From positions 1 to 15,410 of the forward strand of contig JANYAJ010000192.1 of NCBI GenBank assembly GCA_025361385.1: a DNA stretch of 15,410 nucleotides, read 5' to 3'. The DNA is from Nitrospira sp. (GTDB lineage: Bacteria; Nitrospirota; Nitrospiria; Nitrospirales; Nitrospiraceae). The notes beneath the pieces were generated by a model. That model was not told the DNA's origin, ran no database searches, and saw only the letters and a list, made by a program, of their open reading frames with translations. This document shows, in pieces, positions 7,061 to 13,173 of this stretch; positions within the stretch are counted from its first letter, which is position 1; each line of letters starts with the position of its first letter. A program made the translations under genes and the position numbers.

Positions 7061-7822
7061 TCACGGCATAGGGAGCTTCACGCTGATGACACCGCCTAAG
7101 TCCCCCTCTTGCGCGCCCTCCCGCGGATAGCCGGTGACATCGCGCTCGCCTTTTGGCGTGCCATGGCAGATCAGACAATCTTTTCCATAGAACAGGGGCA
7201 GCAGCACCCGCACCGTCTTTCCATCCTCCGCCATGGCACTCACGACCTGCTCACCCGCGCGAGGAAACGATGGCTCACTCATTTTTTTCATCTCGGCGGA
7301 TTCAAACTCATCGGGCTTGTTCTTCGGATTGCGGACCAGGCCGTCCGGCGCCGTCTGTTTCATATACACACCGGACCACGATTGGAATCGCGCCCCGGTT
7401 TCCGTGCCGAACGTAGCAGGGATGAGCCCCTTGTATTTGATCCCCGGCATGTTGATCACCGTCTGGTAACTCGCCACCGTCTTCTGGCTCTCTTCCAAGA
7501 GCCTCGCCAGTAGAGGCTTCGCCATCTCCGGCACCGTGGAGGCGGATAGATTCGACAGGTCATGCCCCGTCCGCTCCTTGAATGCCGCGATGGTCTGCTT
7601 CGCAAAGACCTCGGAAGTAAAGCCCTTATCCCCCTTCGTTGGATCATTGAGCAAGAGCTGAGTATGCCCAATCACTATTCGTCCGACGTCGAGCAGTACC
7701 GCAAGCAACCGTCCCGTTTCTCGGACCGTCGATTCATTCTCCGCTACAGCCGGCGTCAATGCCGCGCAGAACATCGCCATGCAGGCCACAGACACTACCT
7801 GAATCACCCAACGCGTACACAT
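7061..7822 (-). CDS. Periplasmic Tll0287-like (DUF3365) c-type heme protein
   Basis: The product is 253 residues with a clear signal peptide (residues 1-27, ending PAVAEN). The mature protein matches the DUF3365/Tll0287-like domain: a long N-terminal helix (RETGRLLAVLLDVGRIVIG), the NxPGIKYKGLIPATFGTE segment (about 123-142), an FESAEMKKM turn and the final CLICHG motif (Cys216, Cys219, His220). This CxxCH covalently binds heme c. The domain has a PAS-like fold seen in cyanobacterial Tll0287 and in the sensor regions of many kinases. This copy has no kinase or transmembrane domain after the signal, so it is a free periplasmic heme protein, perhaps a redox or gas sensor or an electron carrier. 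A ribosome site (GAGGAGAAGG) precedes ATG 7822. The hydrolase gene follows on the same strand. Confidence 0.9.
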   Translation of the reverse strand: MCTRWVIQVVSVACMAMFCAALTPAVAENESTVRETGRLLAVLLDVGRIVIGHTQLLLNDPTKGDKGFTSEVFAKQTIAAFKERTGHDLSNLSASTVPEMAKPLLARLLEESQKTVASYQTVINMPGIKYKGLIPATFGTETGARFQSWSGVYMKQTAPDGLVRNPKNKPDEFESAEMKKMSEPSFPRAGEQVVSAMAEDGKTVRVLLPLFYGKDCLICHGTPKGERDVTGYPREGAQEGDLGGVISVKLPMP

Positions 7823-7917
7823 GGATCCTTCTCCTCTTTGTCAGTTATGCCCTCTCAGGCAGGCATCTCTTCTCTATCCCCTACGGCAGCAGACTAGAGC
7901 CAGCGCCCAAGGCCTGT

Positions 7918-8042
7918 CAAACAAGAACCAGGGGTAGGCCCTATCATCCGACATGGTACGGCGCGAGGAGTTGAGGCCTCTCGTCTTTCTAGTTCATCTC
8001 GTCTATCTAATCTATCTGGTTGATGTGGCTCGACGAACAAAC
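7918..8042 (+). repeat. Diverged intergenic repeat, copy with both modules
   Basis: The left module is GGGTAGGCCCTATCATCCGA, then CATGGTACGGCGCGAGGAGT. The right module is TTCATCTCGTCTATCTAATC, then TATCTGGTTGATGTGGCTCGACGAACAAAC. It lies in the divergent gap between the heme protein gene and the SGNH hydrolase gene, so it could overlap their promoters. The 8043-8176 remainder shows no recognisable element. Confidence 0.55.
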
Positions 8043-8176
8043 AAGGCTGCCAGCCCCACGCACCACGTCGATCGCCGCTCAATCGCCCGCATACCCCATC
8101 TAACACAATAGACCAGATGGGCGTAAACACGTACAATCCCTCTGCTCCTTTTCATATTTTTCAGGGTCAACGACGA

Positions 8177-8932
8177 ATGCGTTTCAGAAACCGACAGACG
8201 CCACCCAGCCGCTATCTCCTTCTTCTCCTCGTCACTTTAGGAATCACGCTTGCCCTGTCTCCCCTTTCACTGATCCGCCATCGCACACCCGCTACGATGG
8301 TTCCCACCCCGCAGACCGACGCCTGGTGGATGGCCCAGCATGAGCATGCACTCGCACGCGTCCGTCAGGGCAACATCGACCTTGTCATGATCGGAGACTC
8401 CATAACCCAGGGATGGGGCAATGAGGGTCGCCAAATTTGGGACACCTATTATGGGCATCGCCGTGCCGTGAATTTGGGATTTAATAGTGATCGCACCGAG
8501 CATGTGTTGTGGCGGCTGGACCATGGGGAGATCGATGGAATTGCCCCCAAGCTGGTGGTCGTGATGATTGGGACCAACAACACCGGCGCGCATCATGACC
8601 CTCCAGGGGAGACCGCCGCTGGCATCCACGCGATTCTCACGGCCTTGCGCACCCGCCTTCCAGCCGCCAAGATTCTCTTGCTCGGCCTGTTTCCGCGTAT
8701 GGCCTCAGCCGATGACCCGATCCGTCGCATCAACGTGACGATCAATGATCACCTCCGCGCCTACGCCGACAACCAGCACATTTTCTTCTTGGACCTCAGC
8801 CGGCACTTCCTCGACACCCAGGGACACCTCTCTCAAGACCTCATGCCAGATTACCTGCACCCAAATGCGCGCGGATACCAGGTGTGGGCTGACGGAATGG
8901 AGAGTACGATCAGGAACTTGCTGGGTGAATGA
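8177..8932 (+). CDS. Membrane-anchored or secreted SGNH/GDSL hydrolase
   Basis: From ATG 8177 the product is 251 residues; an in-frame ATG at 8117 would place 20 more residues before the signal segment, and neither start has a strong ribosome site. An N-terminal RYLLLLLVTLGITLAL segment is a signal peptide or anchor. All four SGNH blocks are present: MIGDSITQGWG (Ser75), NLGFNSDRTEHV (Gly100 region), MIGTNNTG (Asn134) and the C-terminal DYLHPNARGYQVWA (Asp225, His228). The spacing resembles the platelet-activating-factor acetylhydrolase beta/gamma-like group, which removes acetyl groups from lipids or glycans. The substrate here is unknown; with an N-terminal export signal, cell-envelope polysaccharides or lipids are plausible. 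Diverged repeats flank it on both sides. Confidence 0.9.
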   Translation: MRFRNRQTPPSRYLLLLLVTLGITLALSPLSLIRHRTPATMVPTPQTDAWWMAQHEHALARVRQGNIDLVMIGDSITQGWGNEGRQIWDTYYGHRRAVNLGFNSDRTEHVLWRLDHGEIDGIAPKLVVVMIGTNNTGAHHDPPGETAAGIHAILTALRTRLPAAKILLLGLFPRMASADDPIRRINVTINDHLRAYADNQHIFFLDLSRHFLDTQGHLSQDLMPDYLHPNARGYQVWADGMESTIRNLLGE

Positions 8933-8949
8933 CCCTGACAGACCGATCA

Positions 8950-9065
8950 GAAAAAACACGGGTTTAGGTCTTACCCCCCAACATGTTGCGCTGCGTGACG
9001 GGAATCTAGTGCGGCTGATCTCTCTTGTTCATCTTGTCCATCTGGCATTTCTAGTGTGTGGATCG
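8950..9065 (+). repeat. Diverged intergenic repeat, copy with both modules
   Basis: AAAACACGGGTTTAGGTCTT followed by ACCCCCCAACATGTTGCGCTG matches the left module at 7918. TTGTTCATCTTGTCCATCTG then GCATTTCTAGTGTGTGGATCGATGACACGA matches the right module, including the CGA-x-GA(A/C)ACA end. It begins 18 bases after the SGNH hydrolase stop. The remaining 9066-9277 stretch before the second winged-helix gene shows no clear promoter. Confidence 0.55.
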
Positions 9066-9277
9066 ATGACACGAGATCACCCGAATACGGCTGCTTGACG
9101 CGCAGTCTTTTCGCTCGTAGCATGAATCTAGGCGGTTCAACCACGCCGGCTGTCTCATCCCTCGCGCTTCCTGGCCCTTCCTTACGCGATCGATTCTCCG
9201 GCCTCTGCCGTTCCACCGTCGATATCGCTCTGCGCATGGATCAGGCAACACGCACAGCGGAACAAGGAGCAATCCAG

Positions 9278-9487
9278 ATGGCATTACAAAAACCCATTAC
9301 CGACCGTATTTTCGAATGCCTGCACGGTACTGAGGAATGCGAGTTCGAAACCCTCGTGGCTCGCCACCCTGAATTCACCTGGAATGAGCTCTTTCAAGAG
9401 GTCTCTCGCTTGAACCGAACTGGGCAGGTGATCATTACAAGAAATGTGGGGGTCTTTACCCTGAGGCAAGCTCCGGTGATGAAGTAA
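9278..9487 (+). CDS. Winged-helix-like small protein, copy 2 (69 aa)
   Basis: This is the paralogue of the gene at 2749-2958: same length, about 64% identity, and no gaps in a by-eye alignment. ATG 9278 has AAGGAG with eight bases of spacing; the leader AAGGAGCAATCCAG is nearly the same as AAGGAGGAATCCTG before copy 1, while further upstream similarity fades. The longer frame from 9056 lacks support. Conserved blocks are KPI-DR (5-10), ECEFE-LV-R-P (20-31), FTWNELF-EVSRLNRTGQ (33-50) and ITR-VG-FT (53-61), consistent with helix-helix-helix-wing. Differences cluster in the first helix and the last eight residues. No function is known to me; a small DNA-binding role is inferred. DUF5069 lies downstream on the same strand. 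Confidence 0.75.
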   Translation: MALQKPITDRIFECLHGTEECEFETLVARHPEFTWNELFQEVSRLNRTGQVIITRNVGVFTLRQAPVMK

Positions 9488-9518
9488 GCACCGGCCAGAA
9501 AATATGACCGGTCCCCTT

Positions 9519-9570
9519 CTGCAGCGGATGGCGGGGCACTGCTTCGCCTGGCCTATATGGACCAGGCCAA
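9519..9570 (+). repeat. Short repeat copy with hairpin after winged-helix copy 2
   Basis: GCGGATGGCGGGGCACTGCT then TCGCCTGGCCT matches the TGGCGNGGCAC...TCG-CTGGYCT core found at 5550-5582 and, more loosely, at 3976-4000. It continues into a hairpin, GCCTGG...CCAGGC, that could end transcription of the 9278 gene. A shorter dyad ACCGG/CCGGT lies just before it at 9490-9512. Confidence 0.4.
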
Positions 9571-9624
9571 TCTGAGCCAGTACAATGCTCCCATGTCTTC
9601 CCTCGCTTGCAGCCTCTTCCCACG

Positions 9625-10041
9625 ATGATACTTCCACGCCCGACAGATCAGCTCGCGGGCTGTTGCTGGTTGCCCCGCTTCGCGGCAAAAGTCCGTGTAT
9701 CCCGTTCCAAGCAGTTGCCCTTCCTATACCGCCTGGCCTTGGGACATTCGCTCGGCATCGATGGAAGCTTTCTGCGCCAGTTCAAAATTTCCCCCCAGCA
9801 GTTTATCCACGCAGTCGAGCAGGCACCCAGCAACGAGGCCTTGGCTCAATGGTTTCTGACTCTGCCGGCGGTGACTGACACCTCGATCAAGCGCTGGAAC
9901 TGCCATGCTCCCCTGCTAGGATCGAAAGGATGCCCTGGCTATCTCACACGCCATCTGATCAAGTGGGTGCTGTACCCAAAGTCGGTGACACATCCTGTGG
10001 GGAGTCTATTCGAAGCTATTGAGCAGGATGAACGACCATGA
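9625..10041 (+). CDS. DUF5069 family protein
   Basis: The product is 138 residues from ATG 9625; a TTG at 9607 is in frame but no ribosome site favours it. It opens with PRPTDQLAGCCWLPRFAAKV, which corresponds to the SPRE-LGG--WLPR--DKAR start of DUF5069. LALGHSLGIDGSFLRQFKIS matches the family's LDFLGID--- segment, and a helical middle part follows (PQQFIHAVEQAPSNEALAQW). The final 40 residues (KRWNCHAPLLGSKGCPGYLT onward) are less familiar. Members are small cytoplasmic proteins without a known activity, often in environmental bacteria. There is no signal peptide or membrane segment. It is followed by a hairpin at 10051-10081, so it is probably a single-gene unit separate from the HNH gene. 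Confidence 0.8.
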   Translation: MILPRPTDQLAGCCWLPRFAAKVRVSRSKQLPFLYRLALGHSLGIDGSFLRQFKISPQQFIHAVEQAPSNEALAQWFLTLPAVTDTSIKRWNCHAPLLGSKGCPGYLTRHLIKWVLYPKSVTHPVGSLFEAIEQDERP

Positions 10042-10050
10042 GGACAGGAA

Positions 10051-10081
10051 CGCCACCTGCCTCACTTCGCGGCGGGTGGCG
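10051..10081 (+). terminator. Hairpin after DUF5069
   Basis: CGCCACCTGCC (10051-10061) pairs with GGCGGGTGGCG (10071-10081) over 11 positions, one of them G-T, with a nine-base loop. It starts ten bases after the DUF5069 stop. No T-run follows, so termination may be only partial or Rho-assisted. Confidence 0.5.
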
Positions 10082-10143
10082 AGCATTCGTCCAACAGTTC
10101 CTGTAGAATCTCTCGTAACGAATATCATCCTACCGGAGCTTGC

Positions 10144-10473
10144 ATGACACGGGGCAACCAGTCTCAGCAGGACCAAAGCCATCGAGAGCGGGCGCTCAAA
10201 ATGTTTCCCTGGCTCTGTGCGCATTGCGGCCGCGAATTTGACGGCAAGAAACTCCACCAGCTTACGGTCCATCACAAGGACCATAATCACGACAACAATC
10301 CGCCGGATGGGAGCAACTGGGAGTTGCTCTGTCTCTATTGCCACGACAACGAGCACCAGCGGTATCGCGTGGCTGACACAGCTGACGCCGCGCTCACGAG
10401 CCATGAGCAGGATCGGCCTTCGACCTTCACGCCTTTCTCCCGCCTCACGGACTTGCTCAAACACAAACCATAA
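10144..10473 (+). CDS. yajD: YajD-like HNH nuclease family protein
   Basis: The 109-residue product aligns along most of its length with E. coli YajD as I remember it: RERALKMFPWLCAHCGREF, LTVHHKDHNHDNNP, DGSNWELLCLYCHDNEHQRY and a C-terminal FTPFSRLTDLL. Cys25/Cys28 and Cys63/Cys66 form a structural zinc site around the HNH core. His43/His44, Asn58 and His67 occupy the usual HNH positions. HNH domains cut or nick DNA with a metal ion, but YajD itself has no established role. ATG 10144 has GGAG six bases upstream. The neighbours give no restriction or phage context: this looks like a chromosomal YajD rather than part of a mobile element. Confidence 0.92.
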   Translation: MTRGNQSQQDQSHRERALKMFPWLCAHCGREFDGKKLHQLTVHHKDHNHDNNPPDGSNWELLCLYCHDNEHQRYRVADTADAALTSHEQDRPSTFTPFSRLTDLLKHKP

Positions 10474-10856
10474 CCAACGCGAGCTCCGGCAGCAGGCATC
10501 CCGTAGCGCATGGCGTGAAATTGGTTCATTTCGTTGAGGGACAACACAAACAAAACCCTCCAGGAAGACCGGCCAGACCGCCCATGAATCCCCCAGATCT
10601 CATCCAAGCCTCGCGCGTACGGGCCGTCGCGATCGTGGTCAGTCAGACCGTAATATGCTCGATGGCCGACACGATACATAACGCAACCGTTCTCTTACCA
10701 AGCATCTTTCCTGACAGATACAGAGGAAGCCCTGCACCCGACCGGCCGAGACGGCACATCTCCGATTGCGTGATGCGCACGTCTCCTGCTTTGATGTAGA
10801 CTGGCGACCCTGAGCACGGAGATTCCCCGCCCCTGCCACCAACGCTTGGAGCCTAC
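10474..10856. other. Intergenic gap
   Basis: No gene here is convincing. TTGGTTCATTTCGTTGAGGG at about 10521-10540, followed by ACAACACAAACAAAAC, resembles the T-rich/A-rich right end of the dispersed repeat family and could be a further relic. A minus-strand frame covers 10335-10679 but runs antisense into yajD. GGAG before ATG 10857 belongs to the next gene. Confidence 0.3.
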
Positions 10857-11138
10857 ATGCCACATGTCTTGATCATCCATGAAGTCGAAGCCTATCCGGC
10901 ATGGAAAGCCGTATTCGACCAAGCGTCCGGCATCCGAAAACGCGCAGGGGAGATCAGCTACCAATTGCTTCGATACGACAACGAGGCCAACCGCATCGTC
11001 CACTTCTCAGCCTGGTCCTCGCTGGACAATGCCCGTCGATTTTTCGAATCCCCGGAGCTCATTGAGATCAGAAGACAGGCCGGTGTGAAAGCGCCAGAAT
11101 TTATCTACCTGCACGAGATAGAACGCGGCCTGCTCTAG
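10857..11138 (+). CDS. Dimeric alpha/beta-barrel (ABM-like) small protein
   Basis: The product is 93 residues with no signal peptide. Its pattern is strand (HVLIIHEV), helix (YPAWKAVFDQASGIRKRAG), strand (SYQLLRYD), strand (RIVHFSAWSS), helix (LDNARRFFESPELIEIRRQAG), strand (EFIYLHEIERG). This is the ferredoxin-like fold of the antibiotic biosynthesis monooxygenase/EthD superfamily, where two chains form a beta barrel. The W-x-x-x-F-D and FHFSAWSS-type elements, the second as VHFSAWSS, are typical of cyanobacterial and proteobacterial relatives annotated only as 'cyclase' or ABM domain. No catalytic residues can be assigned. GGAG lies six bases before ATG 10857. It is probably cytoplasmic and transcribed alone. 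Confidence 0.75.
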   Translation: MPHVLIIHEVEAYPAWKAVFDQASGIRKRAGEISYQLLRYDNEANRIVHFSAWSSLDNARRFFESPELIEIRRQAGVKAPEFIYLHEIERGLL

Positions 11139-11165
11139 ACTTCAGATGGCGTGCCATTTCCCACC

Positions 11166-11194
11166 TTGACTCAGGCTTGCTAGCCGAATATTTT
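11166..11194 (+). promoter_or_regulatory. Sigma70-type promoter for the 61-residue gene
   Basis: TTGACT (11166-11171) and TATTTT (11189-11194) are separated by exactly 17 bases. Transcription would begin near 11201, giving a leader of about 75 bases that contains the hairpin at 11223-11242 and the ribosome site at 11264-11269. Confidence 0.6.
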
Positions 11195-11222
11195 CACACT
11201 GACAGTTCTCACAGGAGCGAGA

Positions 11223-11242
11223 CTGTTCGACCTCTCGAACAG
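11223..11242 (+). promoter_or_regulatory. Perfect hairpin/dyad in the leader of the 61-residue gene
   Basis: CTGTTCGA and TCGAACAG are perfect complements around CCTC, giving an eight-pair stem with a tetraloop. It lies between the predicted start of transcription and the ribosome site, 35 bases before the ATG. It could act as an RNA stem in the leader or as a DNA operator site. Confidence 0.5.
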
Positions 11243-11277
11243 AGACAATCGTTACAACGATCAAGGAGGTGCGCGTG

Positions 11278-11463
11278 ATGAGGTTCGTGAAAGTGCAGGA
11301 TGAAGAACGAAACGGTGAAGTGGCGATCAATCTTGATCTCGTCCGAGAAGCTCACTTTGGAGGAGGATTATTACACCTCTACTTCGAGCGCAGCTCTACG
11401 GCACAGGATGACATGACCTTTACAGGTGAGAATGCTCAAAAAATCTGGGCTTCGATGGGATAG
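11278..11463 (+). CDS. Small conserved-looking protein of unknown function (61 aa)
   Basis: ATG 11278 is chosen because AAGGAGG ends eight bases upstream; a GTG at 11269 overlaps that site and is unlikely. The 61 residues are mostly predicted beta: RFVKVQD, EVAINLDLVREAHF, LLHLYFE and DMTFTGENAQKIWASM with a C-terminal helix. This pattern, beta hairpins followed by a short helix with GENAxKIW, recalls small cytoplasmic proteins of unknown function in environmental bacteria that read an 'INxDxI' strand, but I cannot name a family. There is no signal peptide and no cysteines. It has its own promoter, a leader hairpin and a terminator-like structure after the stop, so it is a self-contained unit. 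Confidence 0.75.
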   Translation: MRFVKVQDEERNGEVAINLDLVREAHFGGGLLHLYFERSSTAQDDMTFTGENAQKIWASMG

Positions 11464-11484
11464 CACGGATTGGGACAGGAATGG

Positions 11485-11552
11485 GATGGAGGCAACGATC
11501 GACGGAAACCCCGCGCGGGGTCTCTGCCTGCACTTAGACCTCGGCCTCCATC
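11485..11552 (+). terminator. Nested palindromes after the 61-residue gene
   Basis: The outer arms GATGGAGGC (11485-11493) and GCCTCCATC (11544-11552) are perfect complements. Inside them ACCCCGC/GCGGGGT (11508-11521) is a perfect 14-base palindrome. The structure begins 22 bases after the stop codon. There is no long T-run, so it may be a strong pause or Rho-assisted terminator. The remaining 11553-11703 stretch has nothing recognisable. Confidence 0.45.
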
Positions 11553-11703
11553 GTCGAGATGGACAGGCCCCCGATGCCGCACCTCATCGCGGGCGCGACG
11601 AGGCATGCGGAGATCCGGCCTATTGCAAGATGCGCTGGTGAGAGGGTGTCAGAATGGAAGAACCTACGGGACGAGCGCAACCACGTTTCGCTGAACAGAC
11701 ACG

Positions 11704-12150
11704 TCAGCCAACCTCGATCGTCAAATTATGTAAGTGCTCCATGCCAAAGCACATCAGCGTGCAATAAATCTTGTAGCTCAGTGCCCCCTTGTCTCCGGCA
11801 ATAAAATCAAGGATCGCCTGTCTGTTCTTGAGATTGAGCTCCTGTGTTTCCGCAACGATTTCCTTACCGTTATGCAGAGCAAATGCATGCACAAATCCAC
11901 GTTGTTCCTCAGCGGTGCGCATGAGATCGCGCAAAACTTCAGAGGTCTTCTCGTCAAACAGAAATGTTACGCGCACGAATTCACCCTTCTTGACATGGAA
12001 AGGTGCGTCGATCAGGCGTCCGTTCGAATCACTAAAGCCATCTTTGTTGACCTTGATCTTGAATTCAACATCGGGATTTCCTGCTCCGGCATTCAGCGCA
12101 AAGACGGCTGAAAGACAGACCGCGGCACACAGAACAAACGCTCGTTTCAC
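11704..12150 (-). CDS. Exported cupredoxin-like protein with a CuA-like CxxxC motif
   Basis: The GTG at 12148-12150 is chosen because GGAGG lies eight bases upstream, giving 148 residues; an ATG at 12201 would bury the signal. The signal peptide spans residues 1-24 (ends NAGAG). The mature domain has cupredoxin-like strands: EFKIKVNKDGF, PFHVKKGEFVRVTFLFDE, GFVHAFALHN (His88) and the C-terminal YCTLMCFGMEHLHNLTIEV. That last motif holds Cys130, Cys134, Met137, Glu138, His139 and His141. CxxxC with a following His/Met and an upstream VH is the ligand arrangement of binuclear CuA or of related red copper proteins, but spacing of the last ligands differs from classical CuA (C-x3-C-x3-H-x2-M). 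It is probably periplasmic and copper-binding, for electron transfer or copper handling. No oxidase genes adjoin it. Confidence 0.75.
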   Translation of the reverse strand: MKRAFVLCAAVCLSAVFALNAGAGNPDVEFKIKVNKDGFSDSNGRLIDAPFHVKKGEFVRVTFLFDEKTSEVLRDLMRTAEEQRGFVHAFALHNGKEIVAETQELNLKNRQAILDFIAGDKGALSYKIYCTLMCFGMEHLHNLTIEVG

Positions 12151-12630
12151 AATCTGATCCTCCGTTACACATTCAACACAGTACGGCCGCGAGATACGCA
12201 ACCTCTCCCCTCACTTCATTTCTCTCGAAGTTGACGTCCACCGGTTCCTGGTGCAGAGAACTGAGCGGCTCGGCCATCATGAAATCATTCACGGCAACCT
12301 AATATCTTATCTGCCCTCATATGTGGCTGATGAAGATTGGAAGCGAGAGACTCGTTTCTCACCTTAGCAGGACGAAGCTTTTCTCACAAACGTTTTTGAC
12401 GCGGTGGGCCCGAGGCGTTCTATGCGCGGAATCTCACAGACGATGTGTGTGTGCATCCATTGTTGATGATTCAGACTTGGCCGTCGATCTACCCCGGTGA
12501 CAGGAGCCCTCGATAGGGGGCTCAACAAGCAGGCATTCATACTGTCCCATCGGCAATGCCGCAAAAATGCGCGGCACAGGTCACTGGGAGTGGTGGCGAG
12601 CCACTCCCAGCCGTCATTCTATTCATCGGC
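12151..12630. other. Gap upstream of the cupredoxin gene and downstream of the globin gene
   Basis: No gene is supported here. The first part should contain the minus-strand cupredoxin promoter, but no clear -35/-10 pair was found. A weaker hairpin, GAGCCC...GGGCTC, lies at 12504-12523, and a strong one at 12584-12610 is listed separately. Short frames across the gap have no ribosome sites. Confidence 0.35.
12584..12610 (-). terminator. Perfect ten-pair hairpin after the globin gene
   Basis: CTGGGAGTGG (12584-12593) and CCACTCCCAG (12601-12610) are perfect complements with a seven-base loop. It starts about 20 bases past the globin stop on the minus strand. No T-run follows immediately, although CATTTTTGCGG lies about 15 bases further on. 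Confidence 0.6.
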
Positions 12631-13032
12631 TCACTTGTTATATTGCGACGCGATCCGGTCGACGCCACTCCGTAATGTTTTTCGCCAATCCGTCTCAAGC
12701 TCAGGCGTCATCTTCGCGTCACATGCCTTGACAGCCTTCACCAGAGAATTGATCCAGTAGTCATAGAGGTTGGGATCGATGTTCATCTTCTTCTTGCTGT
12801 GGCTCTCGGCAATGCGATCAATACCCGTTTTCCCCACGCCATTCCCGCCCAGATCCATAAACATCATCGAGAGGCCTTGGCGTAAGAGCGACTTCTGTTT
12901 AGCCATGTCCGTCTTGGCAAACATGGGCGCGATCGTGGGATGACTCGCCAGAAAGTTCTCATAGAAGAGATCGAAAAACTTGGGACTGACGCAACAACGG
13001 CTATAACTCTCTTTCACTTCAGCGAGGGCCAT
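12631..13032 (-). CDS. Single-domain bacterial globin
   Basis: The 133-residue product is a single heme-globin domain. The start of the fold reads VKESYSRCCVSPKFFDLFYENFLASHP with the helix B Phe/Tyr residues, followed by IAPMFAKTDMAKQKSLLRQGLSMMF, the CD/E region common in bacterial globins (F--TDM--QK--L). His78 in RIAESHSKKKMNI is the probable proximal heme ligand of helix F, and YDYWINSLVKAVK covers helices G. Bacterial globins of this size bind O2 or NO and act in gas sensing, NO detoxification or O2 handling. No reductase or sensor domain is fused. AAGGAG lies five bases before ATG 13032. The leader contains a dense set of inverted repeats (13064-13162), and a perfect hairpin follows the stop. 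It is probably a single-gene unit. Confidence 0.88.
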   Translation of the reverse strand: MALAEVKESYSRCCVSPKFFDLFYENFLASHPTIAPMFAKTDMAKQKSLLRQGLSMMFMDLGGNGVGKTGIDRIAESHSKKKMNIDPNLYDYWINSLVKAVKACDAKMTPELETDWRKTLRSGVDRIASQYNK

Positions 13033-13063
13033 CGTAACTCCTTGCTAGAGAACGGCATGATCT

Positions 13064-13162
13064 CCAGCTGTGCTCGACAAGAACAAAAGCCGTAGACATT
13101 GGGGAAGCACGAGCCAATATCTACAGCTGGACCGGCCATCCGTACAGTCTCTTTCGGTCCAG
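13064..13162 (-). promoter_or_regulatory. Nested inverted repeats ahead of the globin gene
   Basis: Three pairs of arms overlap in under 100 bases. GTAGACATTGG (13092-13102) and CCAATATCTAC (13114-13124) match at 10 of 11 positions with an 11-base spacer, so the arm centres are 22 bases apart, two DNA turns. CCAGCTGT (13064-13071) and ACAGCTGG (13123-13130) are perfect, with GCTCG/CGAGC just inside. CTGGACCG (13127-13134) and CGGTCCAG (13155-13162) are perfect. The pairs share bases, so they are alternatives if folded as RNA. The first pair could be an operator for a dimeric regulator. Confidence 0.5.
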
Positions 13163-13173
13163 TCAGACAAGAC

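Noticed and set aside
8117..8176. A 20-residue longer start for the SGNH hydrolase.
   Set aside because: It places polar residues ahead of the signal segment and has no ribosome site, though the ATG at 8177 is only modestly better.
9056..9277. N-terminal extension of the second winged-helix gene.
   Set aside because: It lacks a ribosome site, has S/T/R-rich composition, and part of it overlaps the end of an intergenic repeat copy.
10335..10679. A 114-residue minus-strand frame with a calcium-loop-like DHDRDG.
   Set aside because: It runs antisense through the 3' part of yajD, has no ribosome site, and DHDRDG alone is not enough for a calcium-binding domain.
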